NCBI GenBank assembly: GCA_954871525.1
Contig: OX940863.1
Span: 1,464,001-1,528,000, forward strand
DNA length: 64,000 nt
Reading direction: 5' to 3'
From: Parietaria judaica
Lineage: Eukaryota; Streptophyta; Magnoliopsida; Rosales; Urticaceae
Numbering within the stretch: the stretch's first letter is position 1; each line of letters begins with the position of its first letter. Positions 58,348 through 64,000 of this stretch are shown here, piece by piece. Both the position numbers and the translations under genes were made by a program. The notes under the pieces were generated by a model that made no database searches, had not been told where the DNA came from, and worked only from the letters and a program-made list of their open reading frames with translations.

Positions 58348-59220
58348 TTAATTTGTTCGATCATTAATTGACATGTTAATATCTTTCGTCATTTTAACGT
58401 GTAGGATAAGCGATTAGCTATTTTACATTGCCGTCAAATAATAAAATTTATGAAGTACACCGTACCAACATACAAAGTTGAAGGGCATCACTACAAATTA
58501 CATCAGGGTTAAATACCACAAAAGGTCAAACAGATTGAAAATAATAATCAGAGATTATATTATTGAAGTGCCCATTCACTCTAAATGCGTAATCTCAATC
58601 GTCACATGCCAATTTTTTTAAAATTGTTTTTTAATTAATGCCTAATATTATCTTAATTAAATCGCGAGAGAAACTTGTGCGACACTATAAAATATAAATT
58701 AATCAAACTTTGTGGATACATTTAATCTAATTAGATACTTTTGTCAACATCATAAAGTGTAAATGTCTTGGTGGCCACGAATTTGAATTAGTTGACACTT
58801 TTGGTTATTTTATTTATTTTTTTCCTCTTTGACAAAGATTTTATGAGGGATATTGTGGTCGTCTCGTGGTATGGTATTATTTGTTGAACGTTCAACAATG
58901 CCAGCAAAATATTAAAAAATTAAAGAGAAATAAATTAGCAATAAAAAAACTAATTTAAATGGGAGTTTCCTTCTTAATATGTCATCTTGGAATATGCTAT
59001 TTATAAGAGTTTAATTACAGCTATGAATTTTCTATTAATATATGCACATGTCTTCTTTATGATCACCTTCCATGAAACCAACCAACCACATTTTGGCCAA
59101 AAATAAAATATAAAAAATGCCAAGGCCCACTGCCCATCTAGCCCGTGTTTGGGCGGGCACCCGCTCACCCGCCAAAAAGAATATTTAGAGCTAAAAATAT
59201 AAAAATATAGAAATGGATTA
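58348..59220. other. AT-rich intergenic region
   Basis: No gene recognised between the Gypsy element and the next hAT element. Confidence 0.45.
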
Positions 59221-59228
59221 CCGGTGAT

Positions 59229-60154
59229 CAGGGCCGGCCCTGACTTTACGGGGGCCCTAGGCGAAATAATCTTTGGGGCCCTAAAAAAGAATATATATAA
59301 TTATATATATATATAACATTAATTTTTTTTTTCTTTAAAAGTAATAATATGTTAGAAATTGATCACTAATAATATCTTTAATTTTTATTTATTTGAAAAT
59401 GTAAATTAAATTTTTTAATATGTGATCGTTCTTGTAGTTGTAGGAACACTGTAACGTCAAAATAAAAAGAGAAAAAATAGTGCCTTATACTATTTTATAC
59501 TAGATAGTAATAGATGAAAGAGTAAAAACTCTAAGTTAGTAACGTATCATCTAACAACAATTATTAGTTATGTTAAAGTAGAAGTTATATTAGCATATTA
59601 GGGACATAATTATTATTTATAAATAAGAAAGTATTGTTTTATTTTATCTATTATAAAAGCTTTCTGGGATAGTTTTTATTTTTTACACAATTATAAAATG
59701 GTATTGGGTAAACAATTACCAGCGCACTGTTTTCGTGTCAATTAATTGGATTCAATAAACATGGTAAAGAAATAAGGATATTAGATATCATTTAAATTCT
59801 TAATAAATAGACATTTTCAAAATATATTATTTGAAAAGAGGATTAAAAATTACAAAAGAAAATGAAAAAAAGACCTCTCAGTCACCCTTATTAATTCTCA
59901 CTGACACAGTATAGAGATTAGAGGTCAAAGAAAAATATGAATATAATACTAGTGGGTCCTACTCTTTTATTTTATCAGATTTAATAATCTCTCTCTCTTA
60001 CTTTTATTTTCTCATTTCTTCCTTCTTGTTCTTCACACACGCAGACCTTCAAAACTCTTCAATGGAGTTCGAACTTTTTTTTTTACCTTATGGCGGTCGG
60101 CGGTCGGGGGCCCTAGGCCGTCGCCTTTCTCGCCTAGCCCCAGGGCCGGCTCTG
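59229..60154. mobile_element. Non-autonomous hAT element, 926 bp, TSD CCGGTGAT
   Basis: CCGGTGAT is duplicated exactly at 59221-59228 and 60155-60162. The ends are CAGGGCCGGCCC on the left and CAGAGCCGGCCC read inward from the right. Both are followed by GGGGCCCTAGG-type sequence (left GGGGGCCCTAGGCGA; right GGCCTAGGGCCCCC read inward). The interior is AT-rich without coding capacity. An 8-bp TSD and CAG(G/A)G ends fit the hAT superfamily. Confidence 0.82.
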
Positions 60155-60162
60155 CCGGTGAT

Positions 60163-61007
60163 CATGGCGGGGTAGGTTTCCGTTTACGGTTTACCCGCCT
60201 CATTCATTTTTGGGGACTGGCAACCCATTGAAAAGGCGGGATAGGAAGGTTTACGTGTGGTCGTTGTTGATGATGGACTTCGTCCTCAGTGCGAAACGAC
60301 ATGTCATTTGTCGTAAATGATACACCGTTTAATATTTCGGTTCAGAACCGTATCATTTGTCTTTTATGAAGACTACCGGCAAAAATAAAAACTTATCGGC
60401 AAGATCTCTCTATTTAATTAATATGATAATTACGCGGGATAGGAAGGTTTACGTGTGGTCGTCAATCACAAATGATTAGGGCTAGTCATTGGTAGGAAAT
60501 TGTCTTCTAACAAATAAAATCAAAACGCTAACAAAATAAATTATAAATTTATAAGTTTTTTTTTTATTATTATTTTAAAATCAGGGCAATAATTTCTTCG
60601 GCAACGGTTTCTGCAGTCTAAGTTTCCGTGGCTTTTGTTTCTGCGTTCATAATTGTATTTGTCGCGACTATGGTTTTTGCCGAAAATGAGAGAATTCACG
60701 GTAATTTTAACCCGCTCCTGACACGGTCTTCTTCTCTCATTTACTCACAAGACTTTTCTGCAATGGTGTTTTTAGGAAAGACCAAATATTTTCATCATCA
60801 TCTAGAAACTGACTGTAATTACATGATTGTCCCATGAATACGTTTCTCTCCATTAATTGCAAATCGAATGAATAGAAAAATATATAAAATTATTTTGTTC
60901 AATATCTTTTGGAGTACACTTGAAAAATGTCACGTTTATCCTAATTAATATTAACTATCATAATTATATATTGCGCATGAAATAAAAATCTTTCTTTTAT
61001 GAGCTAG

Positions 61008-61054
<47 letters not shown>

Positions 61055-62339
61055 CTCTATCTCCATTTTATATTTTTATGGCTTAATAAAGTATATATGT
61101 AAATTTGTAATGAGATTCACGATTTAAATGCACTTCTGAGTTCTGACATTTGGTAGGTAAAAAAATTTAAATAATCAATTACGATGTCAATAATATATTT
61201 TTGGCGTGCTAGTATATATATATAATATATAGTTTTATTTAATTATTTATCTTATAATTCTGTACAAGAAAAGTCGTGCATTAAATTATAAGACAAGCAC
61301 CGGTCTAAAGAGACGGTTCAACATTTTCCAAAAAAGACAATAATGTTAGAAATTATAACATTATCATTGCAATTTGGATATCTTATATTTATATTTTTAA
61401 TCAATCGCCAGAGTATCTCAATGATGAACCTAAAAAATATTATTATTTATAAAGTTAAATTTGAAAAACGTGGAATTTGAGAGTGCATATACAGTAAAGT
61501 AACGTATTTAATATTGAAAACTAATTGGATAATTTTTTTAATTAGTAATTTTATATATCATAAATATCGCGTATCGAAGAAAAAAAAATATTACTAATGA
61601 CGACCACACGATTGAGTGAACTGAGTAACATCAATTATCTTCAATGAATTTGATAACTATTAAATGATAATAAATAAATAAATGAAAGACACTAATATAA
61701 TTGGCTAGTTATTAATGAGTGCCAATATTATCAGCAACCTTAATTACCTTCAAATAATTAAAAATAGCATATGATATTAATGCGAGCACAAATCTAATGA
61801 TCATTATTGATAAGTTCAAAATTAACTCTGAATGTTTTATTCCTCAAAGCATTTAATTCAAGTTCAACTGACCCTAATTGTATTAAAAATAATACTTAGA
61901 AAGGGTATTATATATATATAAAAAAAAAAATTCATCCCGTTACAAGTGTTAAGGAATAATTGTGACAATGTTTTGTTACAAGTTTGACATCGAGGAAATA
62001 CGTCTTGAAATATTCTCGAATTATGAACTTTTTTAGCATTGATCTTCAGTCTTCACTCAATTAAGCTCTAAATACCATTTATATTGTTGGTGCTTTGCTT
62101 TGTTGTTAGACTTTTTTTTTTTAAGTCAAAGATGGAGGTCCGAAATCTCGCTAAGCGAACTCGAATCTCAATTAGGTTGGCACCCAACGAATGCAAAATA
62201 ATAATCGGGGCTCGGAATAATATAAATGAACACATCAAAGATTACAAACAAAATCGAAAAGAACTATCTAGACTTAAAGTTCTCTCGAACAAATGTCATC
62301 GTTTACAAAAGACGAAGTAAAATCCGGGTGTGAAGGTCA
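60163..62339. other. AT-rich intergenic region with short repeats
   Basis: A direct repeat with core GGGATAGGAAGGTTTACGTG lies at about 60237 and 60436. A (TA)20 microsatellite is at 61011-61050. Open frames at 60628-60837 and 62084-62320 show no known domain. No gene is supported. Confidence 0.45.
61011..61050. repeat. (TA)20 microsatellite
   Basis: Uninterrupted TA dinucleotide run, likely polymorphic. Confidence 0.9.
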
Positions 62340-62720
62340 CTAATGATAACCCAAATTTTGAGCACCAAAACTAGCTAATACATCGGCTACTCTATTTCCC
62401 TCTCGAAAGATACGAGATACTATGAAATTGATGATTTCCACATAGCGGATGCATTTGGACCATCGAGCCCGCTACTTCCATGGAACCAAACTCGATTTCT
62501 ACTGAAAAAGTTGGACGACGTACGTAGAATCACACTCGAGCCACAAGTTTTCCCAATGAAATTCCAAAGACTTTTTCACCACAAATACTTCAGCCATCAC
62601 TTCGGTTTCATACGCAAAATCAGACTCAATATGGAAAGAGAACGAGCCACAAGAAAATCCACGAGAGGTTCTAAAAATTCCGCGAGACTGAGCTTCAGCC
62701 TCCATGGATTTGCAAGCCAA
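62340..62720 (-). pseudogene. Degenerate RNase H-like fragment (retroelement-derived)
   Basis: On the minus strand one frame reads ...YETEVMAEVFVVKKSLEF, LWLECDSTYVVQLFQ, then, past two in-frame stops near 62470-62498, IFREGNRVADVLASFGAQN. The E, DST and final D of the plant RNase H (reverse transcriptase-like) domain are in the right order. Such domains occur at the end of plant LINE polyproteins and as orphan genes. It is too short and interrupted to be active. Confidence 0.68.
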
Positions 62721-63480
62721 ACGCGACTCTCACAAGGCGGAGAGGCTGGACCGCAGGGACGACGACGACGCGGAAGAAGGAAGAGTACAAGTCGGGCGAT
62801 GGAGCCAGCCCTGGCTAATTCTCATTCCATTTCTCTGTCATTATCTTTCAGTCTTTGGCCTTGATTTGCGAGAAAGTGTTCCTTTGAACACGAAATAGGA
62901 GAATCCTAGCAAAAACCCCTCTTTTGTTTTGTTCATTTACAATCTGTAGGAAGATTTTTACGGGAGGTTCAGCAAGAGAGACCACTATGGGTATGTTAGC
63001 GATTTCACTTCATTCCTTTGCTATTATCTTGAATCCGAGCTTGGGGAAAGTCGGCCTCAAGGAGATGAAGAAAAGCGAGAGAGCAGTTTTCACAGTACAA
63101 ATCCAACGGGGATCAGAAGTTCGGGGATGGCGGGGAGAAGACGATGTTGTGTTTCACGTCTCTCTCTCTCTTAGTTGAAATCAATTCATAGCGCTTCAAA
63201 TTCAGTCGCAGAAAAGTGAAAGGAAGACAGAGAGAGACCTTGAAACCTACAAAAATGGCGGTGGGGTTAAAGACGTGAAACCAGACACCAACATCGAAGG
63301 CCTTGACAACAAGAATAAGGTTCGTTACCGTGTTTTCCATTTTCATTTTCGTTTCTATGGAGTATGATCGAAAAAATTATTCATTTTTTTCTCCGGCGAA
63401 AGTCGGCGCAGAACGATCTTTTGCAATTTGTGAAGGTGATCCATGCGATGCGAATTGCGATGGTTTCTTCATGGTTTAGA
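62721..63480. other. Region upstream of intact MOT1 copy, partly MITE-like
   Basis: At about 62811-62837 a block (CTGGCTAATTCTCATTCCAT and onward) matches the centre of the fold-back MITE at 38410-38724. It is followed by about 640 bp not present in that copy. No gene could be assigned. Confidence 0.4.
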
Positions 63481-63484
63481 GAGA

Positions 63485-63650
63485 GAGGGGATGGCGGGAC
63501 CCACACCAAGAGGGAAAAAAAGCCACGTCCACATAGATAGTTAACAGTGTTAGAAAATTATTGACGGAAGGCAACTTTTGTAACTTTACCCGCTATTAAA
63601 TGGGGTTAGGGTTGTGTAAAGGTTTGGGACTTATGCCGCAGTTATTGACA
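63485..63650. mobile_element. MITE arm shared with the decayed MOT1 locus
   Basis: This matches, as reverse complement, the left arm of the MITE at 38410-38724 (GGGATGGCGGGACCCACACC ... AAAAAAAGCCACGTCCACAT), and directly its right arm (AAGGCAACTTTTGTAACTTT, GTTTGGGACTTATGCCGCAG). It therefore keeps sequence lost from the other copy's right arm. Confidence 0.7.
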
Positions 63651-63749
63651 GGTGAGGTGCATAAACAAAGTTGAGATGAGAATGAGATGCATGGGCTAAA
63701 CCTCCACCAATCGTAGCGCGCCAAAACACTTCACTCTCATCTCATCGCC

Positions 63750-64000
63750 ATGGAAGACTCGCCGTCGTCCTCCTCGACGACCCCTCTCCTCCATCCACGG
63801 CGGTGGACTCGCTTCATCCCCGCCTCCATCCGCCTGAAGACCAGCCTCTCCTCCGAGCTCTCCGGCGCCGTCGGTGACCTCGGCACCTACATCCCCATCA
63901 TCCTCGCCCTCACCCTCGTCTCCCACCTCGACCTCTCCGCCACGCTCATCTTCACCGCGCTCTACAACGCCGCCACCGGCCTCCTCTTCGGCGTCCCCAT
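63750..64000 (+). CDS. MOT1: MOT1-type molybdate transporter, N-terminal part (runs off window)
   Basis: The ATG at 63750 opens a frame that stays open to the window end (83 codons). After a Ser/Thr-rich start comes LKTSLSSELSGAVGDLGTYI followed by PIILALTLVSHLDLSATLIF and TALYNAATGLLFGVP, the first membrane-span region of the SulP-related MOT1 family, which imports molybdate. The leader and first 17 codons are nearly identical to the decayed copy at 38818, showing a direct duplication about 25 kb apart. No lesion is visible in the part seen. Confidence 0.85.
   Translation, partial: MEDSPSSSSTTPLLHPRRWTRFIPASIRLKTSLSSELSGAVGDLGTYIPIILALTLVSHLDLSATLIFTALYNAATGLLFGVP

Noticed and set aside
60628..60837. 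69-codon plus-strand frame
   Set aside because: No domain, AT-rich surroundings and no gene signals.
1..64000. tRNA, rRNA or miRNA genes
   Set aside because: None was recognised by eye; a covariance-model scan would be needed to exclude them.

Overview
This is a plant nuclear genome window. The genes have GT-AG introns, AT-rich spacers, a plastid-targeted ATP/ADP carrier, a DYW-class PPR editing factor, a FAR1-related protein, an NPH3-family protein and a PDR-type ABCG transporter. Gene content fits a eudicot; I cannot name the species from sequence alone. Much of the window is transposable elements, several of which I could delimit to the base using target-site duplications (TSDs).

Layout. 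1-522: end of a non-autonomous Ac-like hAT element made of GGAACCGG-type repeats. 2394-4696 (+): five-exon plastid ATP/ADP translocase. 5397-9047: complete hAT transposon (8-bp TSD) whose BED-finger transposase carries two in-frame stops. 10361-12614 (+): two-exon NPH3-family protein lacking BTB. 13089-15086 (-): FAR1-related protein. 16307-18913 (+): chloroplast PPR-DYW protein matching ECB2/VAC1. 19579-22241 (-): seven-exon gene for a 710-aa HNH-domain and coiled-coil protein.

22485-38132 is a transposon-rich block. It holds two mirrored Mutator-like elements, one carrying pieces of ribosomal protein RPS2 and the other a piece of a class 3 lipase. These are followed by two Helitrons joined head to tail, the first of which contains a 1.9-kb TRIM-like LTR retrotransposon.

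38818-39884 (+): decayed copy of a MOT1-type molybdate transporter. 40165-46542 (-): complete 20-exon, 1430-aa PDR-type ABC transporter. 47421-58342: young 10.9-kb Ty3/Gypsy element on the minus strand (LTRs differ at 8 of 673 positions, TSD GTATA). Its gag and pol share a frame across a UAG in a classic readthrough context. It also carries an antisense, apparently five-exon, 670-codon gene with its own TATA box. 59229-60154: non-autonomous hAT element with 8-bp TSD. 62340-62720: RNase H relic. 63750-64000: start of a second, so far intact MOT1 copy that shares its upstream region with the decayed copy.

The host genes do not form a single pathway, although several act in plastids or membrane transport. 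The striking features are in the mobile DNA: gene-fragment capture, tandem Helitrons, and a retrotransposon combining a recoding signal with an intron-containing antisense gene. All exon boundaries were read by hand from splice consensus, frame continuity and family knowledge.
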